Assembly (NCBI GenBank): GCA_009377745.1
Contig: WHTK01000005.1
Location: 62,001-126,000, forward strand
Direction of reading: 5' to 3'
Length of the DNA stretch: 64,000 nucleotides
From: Dehalococcoidia bacterium
GTDB lineage: Bacteria > Chloroflexota > Dehalococcoidia > DSTF01 > WHTK01
In this document: piece by piece, positions 32,862 through 40,594 of the stretch
Position numbering within the stretch: position 1 is the stretch's first letter
Layout of the letters: the number at the start of each line of letters is the position of its first letter
The notes under the pieces: model-generated
The model's database searches: none
The model's input: only the letters and a program-made list of their open reading frames with translations
What the model was told of the DNA's origin: nothing
Translations under genes and position numbers: made by a program

Positions 32862-33080
32862 CTGATCGCCACGTCGGAGGCGACCGTTACCCTCAACGGC
32901 AAGCCGCGCCAGGTCGCGCCGGGTCTCAGCCTCAGCGCCCTGCTCGATGACCTCGGTATCGACCGTCGTCTCGTCGCTGTCGCCTACAACGAGCAGGTCA
33001 TCCCGCGTGACACCTACGACTCCGTCCACCTTCAGGACGGAGACCGCGTCGAGGTCGTCCGCATGGTCGGCGGCGGCTAG
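32862..33080 (+). CDS. thiS: Sulfur carrier protein ThiS, no canonical start codon
   Basis: A ubiquitin-like carrier whose C-terminal Gly-Gly is thiocarboxylated to give sulfur to ThiG. The mature sequence VTLNGKPRQVAPGLSLSALL to RVEVVRMVGGG is intact and ends in the required GGG tail. No ATG, GTG or TTG occurs between the upstream TAG at 32844-32846 and the conserved core; the reading frame is the same as that of the TenI-like gene. CTG at 32862, next to GCGGAG, is used here as the most likely start (72 residues). ATC at 32865 would be better placed behind the ribosome site but is rarer. TAG read-through to a TenI-ThiS fusion is another option. Stop two bases before thiO. Confidence 0.85.
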   Translation: MIATSEATVTLNGKPRQVAPGLSLSALLDDLGIDRRLVAVAYNEQVIPRDTYDSVHLQDGDRVEVVRMVGGG

Positions 33081-33082
33081 CT

Positions 33083-34192
33083 ATGCCGGACGTGATTGTC
33101 GTCGGTGGCGGCGTCATTGGCTGTGCCACGGCCTACTATCTCGCCCGCGAAGGCGCGTCGGTTACCCTCCTCGAGCGTGGTGAGCTGGCCGGCGAAGCCT
33201 CCGGCGCCGCGGCCGGTCTGCTGGCTGCCCTCTCGGACGAGGGCGGCAATCGTGGCGCCGCCTTCCAAGCCCTCTGCCTCGACAGCCTCAGCCTCTATGG
33301 CTCGCTCCTGCCCGAGCTCGATGCCACGGGCGTTGACGTGCGTTACCGCCACGGCGGCGTCCTGCACGTCGCCTTGGATGATGCCGAAGCCCGGCACCTG
33401 CGCCATCGCTTCGAAGCGCAGAGAGCCTTAGCCCCGAACAACCGCTGGCTGGACTCCGCCGGCATCGCGCGAGAGGAGCCCCTAGTCAGCGCCAACGCGA
33501 CCGCCGGCCTGCTCTCCCCCGATGAACACTACCTTGATCCTCAGCGCCTCACCCTCGCCCTCGCCGAAGCCGCTCGCCGTCATAGCGCTACTGTCCTCAC
33601 CGAGACGCCCGTAACCGCCCTCGTTCGCCACCGCGACCGTCTCGCCGGCGTCCGGACGCTAACCGGGGCGTTGCCTGCTGACCACGTCGTGCTCGCCGGC
33701 GGCCCCTGGACATCACGCCTCGCGGCGCGTCTCGGCGCTCACGTCCCCGTCTATCCCGTGCGGGGCCAGATGCTATCCCTTAAGGGCCCCACGCCGCAGC
33801 TTGGACACGTCATCTGGGGCGCCCATGCCTACCTAGTCCCGCGCGAGGACGGCCAGACCTATGTCGGCGCCACCGTGGAGGACGTGGGCTATCGCCGCCG
33901 CAACACCAACGCCGCCCTCACCCACCTTCGTCGCGCCGCCGCCGCCCTCGTCCCGTCCCTCGCCTCTGCGCCGTTGCTCCGCGCCTGGTCCGGCTTGCGT
34001 CCAGCCACGCCTGACGCCCTGCCGATCATGGGCCTGCTGCCCGGCTGGCAGAACGCCTGGGTCGCCACGGGCCACTTTCGCAACGGCATCCTGCTGGCGC
34101 CGATCAGCGGCCAGCTCCTGGCTCAGAGCATCCTCAGCGGCTCCGACCACCCCACCCTTGGCCCTTTCTCCCCCAACCGCTTCGCGGAGTAG
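33083..34192 (+). CDS. thiO: Glycine oxidase ThiO
   Basis: A 369-residue FAD-dependent D-amino-acid-oxidase-fold enzyme that makes dehydroglycine for thiazole synthesis using oxygen. VIVVGGGVIGCATAYYLARE is the FAD dinucleotide-binding motif, then ERGELAGEASGAAAGLL. YPVRGQMLSLKGP, GAHAYLVPREDGQTYVGATVE and RAWSGLRPATPDALP with the substrate Arg are diagnostic, and TGHFRNGILLAPISG is the C-terminal FAD loop. It requires oxygen, so the host likely meets it. Last gene of the thiamine operon. Confidence 0.93.
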   Translation: MPDVIVVGGGVIGCATAYYLAREGASVTLLERGELAGEASGAAAGLLAALSDEGGNRGAAFQALCLDSLSLYGSLLPELDATGVDVRYRHGGVLHVALDDAEARHLRHRFEAQRALAPNNRWLDSAGIAREEPLVSANATAGLLSPDEHYLDPQRLTLALAEAARRHSATVLTETPVTALVRHRDRLAGVRTLTGALPADHVVLAGGPWTSRLAARLGAHVPVYPVRGQMLSLKGPTPQLGHVIWGAHAYLVPREDGQTYVGATVEDVGYRRRNTNAALTHLRRAAAALVPSLASAPLLRAWSGLRPATPDALPIMGLLPGWQNAWVATGHFRNGILLAPISGQLLAQSILSGSDHPTLGPFSPNRFAE

Positions 34193-34238
34193 ATAGGCAC
34201 TGCCTCGATTTGCGGTAGGCCGCGAGGCGGTGATGCCG

Positions 34239-34883
34239 CTATCCTTCAATCGCCGCCACCAGCGCCCGCGCCGCTGACTCCGGGTCGTCAGCGCCGCACA
34301 CCGCGCTGATCACGGCAATGCCGTCCGCGCCCGCCGCCACCACGTCGCCCAGGTTACCCAGGTTGATGCCGCCGATGCCGATCACAGGCACGGCGACCGC
34401 CTGCTTCACCTCACCCAAACGCTGTGGCGAGGCCGGCCGGGTCCCCTGCTTCGCCGCCGTCCCGAAGATGTCGCCCACGGCAACGTAGGTCGCCCCTGCC
34501 ACCTCGGCCGCCTGCGCCTCGTCCGGGTTGTTGGTCGACACGCCGACCAGGAAGTACTTCGGCACAATGCGCCGGACTTCCGTAAGCGGCAGGTCCTTCT
34601 GTCCTACGTGCACGCCGATGCCGCCGCGCTCCCGCGCTCCTTCCTGCGCCAGAGCCAGCGCCAGATCGGCATGGTCATTGACGATGAACACCGCGTCGTG
34701 CTCCTGGCAGAGCGCATAGAGCGCCCGCGCTTCGGCTAGCTGCTCGCCCTTGTCGCGCAGCTTGTCGCGCCATTGCAGCATCGAAGCGCCGCCCGCCAGC
34801 GCCGCCCTGCCTACCTCGACTGGATCGCGGCCCTTACAGGCTGCCGGATCAATCAGCACGTAGAGTCCGCCGATCTTCGCCAT
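34239..34883 (-). CDS. thiE: Thiamine-phosphate synthase ThiE
   Basis: A 214-residue TIM barrel that joins HMP-PP and thiazole phosphate. ASMLQWRDK is the HMP-binding QxR region (Gln-Trp-Arg for the common Gln-x-Arg), FIVNDHADLALAL and IGVHVGQKDLPL the next loops. STNNPDEAQAAEVAGATYVAVGDIF and TAAKQGTRPASPQRL supply the pyrophosphate-binding GDIFGT-x-TK-type site, GIGGINLGNLGDVVAAGADGIAVISA the C-terminal phosphate loop. It is convergent to thiO. The HVGQxD loop identifies this copy as the true ThiE, and the one at 32169 as TenI-like. Start ATG at 34883. Confidence 0.9.
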   Translation of the reverse strand: MAKIGGLYVLIDPAACKGRDPVEVGRAALAGGASMLQWRDKLRDKGEQLAEARALYALCQEHDAVFIVNDHADLALALAQEGARERGGIGVHVGQKDLPLTEVRRIVPKYFLVGVSTNNPDEAQAAEVAGATYVAVGDIFGTAAKQGTRPASPQRLGEVKQAVAVPVIGIGGINLGNLGDVVAAGADGIAVISAVCGADDPESAARALVAAIEG

Positions 34884-34950
34884 GATGTTCCTAACGCCCC
34901 CGTCTGCTACTATGCCGTTCGACTACGAGATCACAGCACGGAGACGCGCC

Positions 34951-35085
34951 ATGCCCCTACTCGATATTCTGGGAACCCTCGACCCGATCCTGGAAGACTC
35001 CGCCTGGATCATGTTTGCGCTCGGCGTCGGCCTCGGCCTTCTCGGCTTTGCCCTTCTTGCGCTCTACCCCATCAGCCGCGACTAA
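34951..35085 (+). CDS. 44-residue single-span membrane protein
   Basis: Short gene starting at ATG 34951 with CGGAGA upstream. MPLLDILGTLDPILEDSAWI leads into a hydrophobic helix IMFALGVGLGLLGFALLALY ending PISRD. The helix has the GxxxG-like pattern GVGLGLLG and would fit one membrane crossing. It is divergent from thiE. No family is recognised. Confidence 0.5.
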   Translation: MPLLDILGTLDPILEDSAWIMFALGVGLGLLGFALLALYPISRD

Positions 35086-35246
35086 GCCAACCGTCTCGAT
35101 CCCCATACCTCGGGGCTGAAACCCTGCTGCCTCGATCATCTCATTCCGGGCAACTACCAGTCGCGAAGAATCTCACGCCGGGTCCTCACTAACTCTCCTC
35201 ACGAGCCTAAAGAACGTACCCGGCCGTCAGAGTGACTTCCGGATCA

Positions 35247-36302
35247 TCACGGCCAGACGAACTCGCCGTCCTTGTAGGCCTGCTTCACGAACTCGTCCGT
35301 AAAGGCCGCCGTCACGTCCACCGGCTTCTCGATGCCCTGGAAGGCCAGCAGCGTATCGTGGAACGCTTGCCACTGCTCACGCGTCTGCCAGCCGAAGCCG
35401 TTGCGCCGGGTCTGCTCCGTCTGCGCCCGGTCCAGCTCCGTATTCAGCATGTAGCGCTGGTGCTCCCGGTCTTCCTGGGGCGCGAACTTCATCACGATCT
35501 CCAGCGCCTCGTCCCGGTTCTGGTCCGCGTAGCCGATGCCGCGTAGCACAGCCTTGACGAAGCGCCCGGTTGCGTCCGGGTCGCTGGCCACGTAGTCGCG
35601 CGACGCCACGTAAGTTAGCCCCAGGGATTGGATGCCGAAGTCGTTGGGGTCGAAGACCCGCGTCTCGAAGCCGAGGCGCCTGAGCGTGTCCGGCTCGTTG
35701 GAGAAGAAGACGGCCAGGATATCGACCTGCCCCTCGGTCAGGATGCGCGGGTCAAAGCCGACGCGCACCTTGTTGACCGTCTCGTGGTCGAGGCCATTAG
35801 CACCGGCCATGGCCAGGAATTCCGCCGGCACGCTGCTCTTGTAGCCGAAGGTCTTGCCGGCCCAGTCCGTGACGCTGCGGATGCCGGAGTTCGCCAGCAC
35901 GGCGTAGCCCTGCTCGCTGCGCTGCCCTACCAGCGCAATCGAGACCACCGGCAGCCCCTGGGCGTTGCGCTGCAGCACCTGCGCCCCGTTAGCTGTCGTG
36001 AACTGGATTTCGCCCGCCAGCATTAGCTGCAGGTGCTCGCCGGACTGCGCGTGCCGGATCTCCACCTCCAACGCCTGCTCCGCGAAGAAGCCCTTCTCCT
36101 GCGCCACGTATGCCCCGACAAACGGTAGGTTGGCCTGCGCCTTGAACCCCGCCATGAACGTAACCTTCTTCGCCTCGCGCGGCGGACTGACAGCCGCCGG
36201 AGCGTCCTCACCGCCGCTTCCGCAACCCAACATCAGTGCGGCCATCCAGAGGACGCCAGCGAAAGCCATCAGCCGTCTAGTCCCGAAAAGTGAGCGGTTC
36301 AT
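35247..36302 (-). CDS. NMT1/THI5-type ABC transporter substrate-binding lipoprotein
   Basis: A 351-residue secreted protein. Lipobox LMLGC after a leader (MNRSLFGTRRLMAFAG), then VTFMAGFKAQANLPFVGAYV, a binding-protein start of the SsuA/THI5 family, GYKSSVPAEFLAM, EGQVDILAVFFSN and GFGWQTREQWQAF. Family relatives (ThiY) bind the thiamine pyrimidine precursor FAMP; the others bind sulfonates or nitrate. The thiamine genes next door make FAMP/HMP salvage the best guess. The ATG at 36302 is preferred over upstream TTG. Cognate permease and ATPase are upstream (36406, 37242). Confidence 0.8.
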   Translation of the reverse strand: MNRSLFGTRRLMAFAGVLWMAALMLGCGSGGEDAPAAVSPPREAKKVTFMAGFKAQANLPFVGAYVAQEKGFFAEQALEVEIRHAQSGEHLQLMLAGEIQFTTANGAQVLQRNAQGLPVVSIALVGQRSEQGYAVLANSGIRSVTDWAGKTFGYKSSVPAEFLAMAGANGLDHETVNKVRVGFDPRILTEGQVDILAVFFSNEPDTLRRLGFETRVFDPNDFGIQSLGLTYVASRDYVASDPDATGRFVKAVLRGIGYADQNRDEALEIVMKFAPQEDREHQRYMLNTELDRAQTEQTRRNGFGWQTREQWQAFHDTLLAFQGIEKPVDVTAAFTDEFVKQAYKDGEFVWP

Positions 36303-36405
36303 CAACACCAACCTTGCCTGAGCCCGTCCTTCCGACAGGCTCAGGATGCTATCTCAAACGTTTCTTGGCTTGCCGATCTTGGGATCCTAGGTCGCAGTTC
36401 AGCCC

Positions 36406-37245
36406 TCACCTGACGTCCAGCGTTGATTCGTGCCAGAACAGCAGCCGCCGCTCCAGCGCACTTGTCAGCAAGAACAACCCCACGCCGATGATCGCCAGCG
36501 TGAACACCCCTCCGAACGCCGTTGCCATGTCCAGGTTGTTATTCGCTATGTAGATCACGCTGCCCAGGCCCCTGTCGCCGCTGAACCACTCCGCCACCAC
36601 CGCGCCGATCACGCTCAGCGGTATCGAGACCCGGAAAGCGGCGAAGACGTAGGGCAGCGACGACGGCAGCCGCAGCCGCAGGAATACCTCGCTCCGGCTG
36701 GCTGCCAGTGATTCGAGCAGCGCCAGCGCATTCGGGTTCACGCTCCGGAAGCCTACAAGCGCGTTGACCATGATCGGAAAGAAGACGATCAGCGCCGCGA
36801 TGAACACCTTCGGCATAAGCCCGAAGCCAAACCAGATCGTCAGCAGCGGCGCCACCGCCACGATCGGTGTCACCTTCACGAGGATCGCCAGCGGAAAAAT
36901 CGACCGTTCAAGGAAGCGCGACTGCGCCATTACGGTCGCCAGCGCAAACGCCACGCCCGCTCCCACCAAGAAGCCGAGCATCGCACCTTCGAGCGTCTTC
37001 AATCCTTCCTCGGCAAATAGCCAGGGGTCGGCGTAGAGCCGCTCCGCCACCCGCGAGGGCGACGGCACGATGTAAGGCTTGACGTCGCGCAGCCGTACCC
37101 AGGCTTCCCATACCGCCAGCACCGCGGCCAGCCCGATCGCAGCCGGGATGACGTTAGCCAGCAGCTCGCGTAGCCAGCGCTTACGCGTCCGGCCGACGGC
37201 TTGCGCCTCAATCCACACCCGCTCTTGTGCGACCGGCAGCGTCAC
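36406..37245 (-). CDS. ABC transporter permease (SsuC/ThiX-like)
   Basis: A 279-residue inner-membrane permease with six hydrophobic segments. The binding-protein-dependent transport signature lies in ESLAASRSEVFLRLRLPSSLP, the EAA loop that contacts the ATPase. PSPSRVAERLYADPWLF is the periplasmic N-terminal segment of this subfamily. GTG start overlaps the ATPase stop (GTGA), and the substrate-binding protein gene follows 103 bases downstream. The arrangement ATPase, permease, binding protein matches thiamine precursor, taurine or nitrate transporters; the thiamine operon beside it suggests the first. Confidence 0.88.
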   Translation of the reverse strand: MTLPVAQERVWIEAQAVGRTRKRWLRELLANVIPAAIGLAAVLAVWEAWVRLRDVKPYIVPSPSRVAERLYADPWLFAEEGLKTLEGAMLGFLVGAGVAFALATVMAQSRFLERSIFPLAILVKVTPIVAVAPLLTIWFGFGLMPKVFIAALIVFFPIMVNALVGFRSVNPNALALLESLAASRSEVFLRLRLPSSLPYVFAAFRVSIPLSVIGAVVAEWFSGDRGLGSVIYIANNNLDMATAFGGVFTLAIIGVGLFLLTSALERRLLFWHESTLDVR

Positions 37246-38081
37246 GCCAGGCTCCGCTCTCGCAGCAATGCTCGCAGGCGCCTCGTGTACTCCAGGAAGG
37301 ACTCGCTGACCTCGACCTCTTCGTCACGCGGGCGCGGCAGGTCGATCTCCAGCGTCGCGGCCACCCGTCCCGGTCGCGGCGTCATCACGACGACGCGGTC
37401 GGAGAGCAGCACCGCTTCCGTGATGCTGTGCGTGACGAAGATCACGGTGCTATCGCGCTCGGCCGCCTCCGACCGCCAGACCCGCAGCAGCTCGTAGCGC
37501 ATCGCCGAGCGCGTGATCTCATCCAGCGACCCGAACGGCTCGTCCATCAGCAGCAGCGACGGCGACGTGACCAGGCAGCGCGCCAGCGCTACGCGCTGCT
37601 GCATGCCTCCCGAAAGCTGGTGCGGATAATAGCCGCGAAACGCGTCCAACCCCACCAGCTCGATCAGGCGCTCCGGATAATCCCTCTGCCCGTCTGTCCG
37701 CTTGCCCGCTTGCCCGCCGTTGACCTGCAGCGGCAGCCGTACGTTCTCGATCACGCTGCGCCAGGGCAGCAATGACGGATCCTGAAATACGACCCCGACC
37801 TGCTTGCGCCGCTGCGCCTCTCGCGGTGGCGTGCCGTCGATCAGCACCCGTCCCCGCGTCGGCGATTGCAGTCCGCCGATGATCCGCAGCAGCGTCGACT
37901 TGCCGCAGCCGCTAGGCCCGATCACCGAGACGAACTCGCCTCGCCGCACTGTCAGGTCGATGCCCTCCAGCGCCGGCAACGGCCGCTCGGACACCTCGTA
38001 GACCATCCCCACGCCCTCGATCAGAACATGGCTATTGGTGCGCTGCTCTGGCACGGGCTCTGGGTAGTGCTCGCTCGTCAC
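37242..38081 (-). CDS. ABC transporter ATP-binding protein (SsuB/ThiZ-like)
   Basis: A 279-residue ATPase. Walker A GPSGCGKSTLL, Q-loop VFQDPSLLPW, signature LSGGMQQRVALARCL, Walker B LLLMDEPFGSLD and the switch His in VTHS are all present. At about residues 122-133 the sequence NGGQAGKRTDGQR is encoded by an octamer repeat array (37685-37716) and lengthens the loop between the Q-loop and the signature. The start is GTG 38081. It is the first gene of the transporter operon; no TPP riboswitch can be seen in the 60 bases before it. A perfect palindrome at 38095 sits in the shared promoter region with npdG. Confidence 0.9.
   Translation of the reverse strand: MTSEHYPEPVPEQRTNSHVLIEGVGMVYEVSERPLPALEGIDLTVRRGEFVSVIGPSGCGKSTLLRIIGGLQSPTRGRVLIDGTPPREAQRRKQVGVVFQDPSLLPWRSVIENVRLPLQVNGGQAGKRTDGQRDYPERLIELVGLDAFRGYYPHQLSGGMQQRVALARCLVTSPSLLLMDEPFGSLDEITRSAMRYELLRVWRSEAAERDSTVIFVTHSITEAVLLSDRVVVMTPRPGRVAATLEIDLPRPRDEEVEVSESFLEYTRRLRALLRERSLA
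37685..37716. repeat. Octamer tandem array inside the ABC ATPase gene, 4 units
   Basis: Units TCTGCCCG, TCTGTCCG, CTTGCCCG, CTTGCCCG. They match the NNTGCCCG consensus of the arrays at 38812 and 45616. The array is translated in the minus-strand ATPase as a Gly/Gln/Arg-rich loop. Confidence 0.8.
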
Positions 38082-38094
38082 GTCGCCTCGCTGC

Positions 38095-38112
38095 TAGACC
38101 GGGTTCGGTCTA
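38095..38112. promoter_or_regulatory. Operator-like perfect palindrome between the transporter and npdG
   Basis: TAGACCG and CGGTCTA (7-bp perfect arms) flank GGTT. It sits between the start codons of the divergent ABC ATPase and npdG genes, where a regulator could control both. It could also be a hairpin in the leader of either transcript. Confidence 0.5.
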
Positions 38113-38141
38113 TTCTAGAGCAGGCAATCGGGAGGGCATAC

Positions 38142-38792
38142 GTGGCCAAATCGATCGGCATCATCGGCGGCACCGGGCCGGAAGGCAAGGGCCTGGCAGC
38201 GCGCTTCGCCATGGCTGGCTTCGAGGTGATCATCGGCTCCCGCTCCGCCGAGCGCGGCGCTGAGGCGGCAAAAGAGGTAGAGGCTGCCGGCGTCAAGAAG
38301 GTCCGTGGTGGAGCCAATGCCGAAGCCGCAGCCAAGGGAGATATCGTCATCATCACCCTCCCTTACGAGGGCATCCACGAGACCCTCCAGCCCCTGGAAA
38401 GCGCCATCGGCGAGAAGGTCGTCGTTTCCACGGTGGCGCCGCTGGCGTTCAGCCCCGGCCGCGTTGGCCTGCTGCCTACCCAGCGTGGTTCCGCCGCCGA
38501 GGATATTCAGCTCCTCCTGCCACTGGCCCAGGTCGTCGCCGCTTTTCAGAACCTCGCCGCCCGTAAGCTGATGGACCTGGCCAAGCCCCTGGAAGGAGAC
38601 GTCATCGTCTGTAGCGACCATCCTACCGGCGTGCGCGAGGTCATCGACCTCGCCGCCATGATCCCAGACATCCGCGGCGTCAACGGCGGCGCCCTCTACA
38701 ACAGCCACTACGTCGAGGGCATTACCGCCCTCCTCGTCAGCGTCAACCGCATCCACCGCGTCGAGGCCGCGATCAGGGTGGTCGGTGTCTAA
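38142..38792 (+). CDS. npdG: F420-dependent NADP reductase-like protein
   Basis: A 216-residue protein of the F420-dependent NADP+ oxidoreductase family, which exchanges hydride between F420H2 and NADP. IGIIGGTGPEGKGLAARFAM is the NADP loop, GSRSAERGAEAAKEV the 2'-phosphate recognition segment, and HPTGVREVIDLAAMIPDIRG part of the F420 site. GTG 38142 is preceded by GGAGGG five bases upstream and gives the family's normal start; the longer frame upstream overlaps the palindrome. cofE follows, pointing to F420 metabolism. Confidence 0.88.
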   Translation: MAKSIGIIGGTGPEGKGLAARFAMAGFEVIIGSRSAERGAEAAKEVEAAGVKKVRGGANAEAAAKGDIVIITLPYEGIHETLQPLESAIGEKVVVSTVAPLAFSPGRVGLLPTQRGSAAEDIQLLLPLAQVVAAFQNLAARKLMDLAKPLEGDVIVCSDHPTGVREVIDLAAMIPDIRGVNGGALYNSHYVEGITALLVSVNRIHRVEAAIRVVGV

Positions 38793-38811
38793 ATTGCACC
38801 CGGCCTGCCCT

Positions 38812-38875
38812 CATGCTCGTATGCCCGCATGCCCGCCTGCGCATTTGCGCGTATGCCCGTATGCCCGTATGCCCG
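38812..38875. repeat. Octamer tandem array, 8 units
   Basis: Eight contiguous units: CATGCTCG, TATGCCCG, CATGCCCG, CCTGCGCA, TTTGCGCG, TATGCCCG, TATGCCCG, TATGCCCG. It fills most of the npdG-cofE gap and stops 22 bases before the cofE GTG. This is the longest member of the octamer family in the window. Confidence 0.88.
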
Positions 38876-38897
38876 CGGCGGAGTGGGGAGGCGAGGG

Positions 38898-39641
38898 GTG
38901 GTAACTATCACCGCCATCGAAGGCATCCCCGAGGTCAGCCCCGGCGATAATCTCGCGCTGCTGATCGCCGCCTCCCTGCGCCGCCAGGAGATCGAGCTGG
39001 AGGACGATGACGTCCTCGTGGTCACGCAGAAAGCCGTCTCCAAGGCCGAGGGGCGCTTCGTGGACCTCGAGACCGTCGAGCCCTCGCCCCTCGCCATCGA
39101 GCTGGCTACCACCTGGGAGAAAGACGCCCGCCACGTTGAGGTAGTGTTGCGCGAATCGAAACGGATCGTGCGTATGGACCACGGCGTGATCATCTGCGAG
39201 ACGCGCCACGGCTTCGTCTGCGCCAACGCCGGCGTCGATGCCTCCAACGTACCCGGCGGCGCCCTCATGCTCCTGCCGCTAGACCCCGACGCCTCCGCCC
39301 AGCGCATCCGCGAAGGGTTGCAGCGCGAGACCGGCATCGACATCCCCGTGATCATCTCGGACACTTTCGGGCGTCCCTGGCGCACCGGCTCGACCGAGGT
39401 CGCGATCGGCGTTGCCGGCATGCTGCCCGTCCTCGATTACGTCGGCCAGGTCGATACCCACGGCCGTGAGCTGCGCGCCACCTGGATCTGCATCGCCGAT
39501 GAGTTGGCGTCCGCCGCCGAGCTGGTCACCGGCAAGCTCAACCGGGTGCCGGCCGCCCTGATCCGCGGCTACGCCGTGCCCCGCGGCGAAGGCTCCGCCC
39601 AGGAGATGGTGCGCCAGGCAGAGCGTGACATGTTCCGCTGA
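38898..39641 (+). CDS. cofE: Coenzyme F420-0:L-glutamate ligase
   Basis: A 247-residue ligase that adds L-glutamate to F420-0. VTITAIEGIPEVSPGDNLALLI is the start, VLVVTQKAVSKAEGR the GTP/metal region, MDHGVIICETRHGFVCANAGVD, VIISDTFGRPWRTGSTEVAIGVAG and VDTHGRELRATWICIADELA the CofE landmarks. GTG 38898 is preceded by GGAGGCGAG and starts at the conserved N-terminus. In-frame codons further up run through the octamer array and are not coding. Bacterial CofE often is fused to a reductase domain; this one is the short, archaeal-like form. Confidence 0.92.
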   Translation: MVTITAIEGIPEVSPGDNLALLIAASLRRQEIELEDDDVLVVTQKAVSKAEGRFVDLETVEPSPLAIELATTWEKDARHVEVVLRESKRIVRMDHGVIICETRHGFVCANAGVDASNVPGGALMLLPLDPDASAQRIREGLQRETGIDIPVIISDTFGRPWRTGSTEVAIGVAGMLPVLDYVGQVDTHGRELRATWICIADELASAAELVTGKLNRVPAALIRGYAVPRGEGSAQEMVRQAERDMFR

Positions 39642-39693
39642 GTGTTGCGGTTTCTTTATGAGATCATGGGCTAAGTTCACGCTGACGCGAGGG

Positions 39694-39721
39694 TTACAGC
39701 CTGGAGTTATTCGGGTATAAT
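39694..39721 (+). promoter_or_regulatory. Strong promoter upstream of the PAP2 gene
   Basis: A consensus -10 TATAAT (39716-39721) follows a -35 TTACAG (39694-39699) with 16-base spacing, or GTTACA with 17. It lies about 70 bases before the PAP2 start and is one of only a few AT-rich segments in this part of the window. Confidence 0.6.
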
Positions 39722-39791
39722 CATCCACACGCCCTATCGTGCGCCTGCCGTTACTGCGGCCCCAGGAAATACTCGAGAACTTGCAACTCAT

Positions 39792-40574
39792 ATGGATCAG
39801 CATCTAACAGCGCGCTCGTACGACCTTCGGCCGGTCCTCCGCAAGTACCGCTTCTTGCAGGAGATCTTGATCGTTGGCGTCGGCTACCTGATCTACTCCC
39901 AGGTCCGAGGCCTCGCCGCCGACCGCGTCGTCGACGCCTTCGCCAACGCCTACTACATCGTCGAGTTCGAGCAGAGCCTTGGCATCTTCAAGGAGCTCGC
40001 GCTCCAGACCACCGTCTGGCCTCACGACGCCCTGGTGCACGCCTTCAACTTCGTCTACTTCTACGGACTCTTCCCGCTGCTCCTGCCGACGGCGGTATGG
40101 CTCTACTTCAAGCGGCCGGACGTCTACATCTTGGCCCGCAACGCCTTCCTGATCTCGGGCGCGATAGCGGTCTGCTTCTACATCGCCCTGCCTACCGCGC
40201 CGCCAAGACTGATCGGTATGGGCTTCATCGACACCGTGGGCGCGATCAGCGGCAGCTTCGCGCCGACCTATAGCAGCATCCCCGGCGTCAACCATTTCGC
40301 GGCGCTGCCCAGCATGCACGTCGGCTGGAACTTCCTTACCGCCATTGCCATCTTCCTGGCGCTCTCAGGCATGCGCTGGCGGGCGCTCATCCTGCTGCTG
40401 CCGGTCGTGATGTTTACCTCGACTGTCGTCACCGGCAACCACTACTTCGTCGATGGCCTTCTGGGCATGATAGTCGCCAGCACCGGACTCGGGATCGCGA
40501 TGCTGCTGCACCGGCGCGGCGAACGCCGCCGCACCCAGGCCGAGGTCCCAGAGACTCCACAGCTCGCGGCTTAG
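39792..40574 (+). CDS. PAP2-superfamily membrane protein, AUR1/inositolphosphotransferase-like
   Basis: A 260-residue integral membrane protein with about six helices. The phosphatase-type triad is recognisable as ALPSMHVGWN (Ser-x-His) and GNHYFVDGLLG (Gly-x-His-Tyr-x3-Asp), the pattern shared with fungal AUR1 and bacterial inositol phosphotransferases. The middle contains YIALPTAPPRLIGMGF. The product may transfer a phosphoinositol or similar group to a lipid; a plain phosphatidic acid phosphatase is the alternative. A PimA-like glycosyltransferase gene lies nearby at 41172. Confidence 0.75.
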   Translation: MDQHLTARSYDLRPVLRKYRFLQEILIVGVGYLIYSQVRGLAADRVVDAFANAYYIVEFEQSLGIFKELALQTTVWPHDALVHAFNFVYFYGLFPLLLPTAVWLYFKRPDVYILARNAFLISGAIAVCFYIALPTAPPRLIGMGFIDTVGAISGSFAPTYSSIPGVNHFAALPSMHVGWNFLTAIAIFLALSGMRWRALILLLPVVMFTSTVVTGNHYFVDGLLGMIVASTGLGIAMLLHRRGERRRTQAEVPETPQLAA

Positions 40575-40594
40575 CTACGGTGTAGCCTCTGCGC

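Noticed and set aside
37866..38141. Upstream extension of npdG
   Set aside because: It would run through the divergent ATPase gene; GTG 38142 with GGAGGG fits the family.
38812..38875. CRISPR array
   Set aside because: Units are 8 bases without spacers; no Cas genes or 25-40 base repeats are present anywhere in the window.
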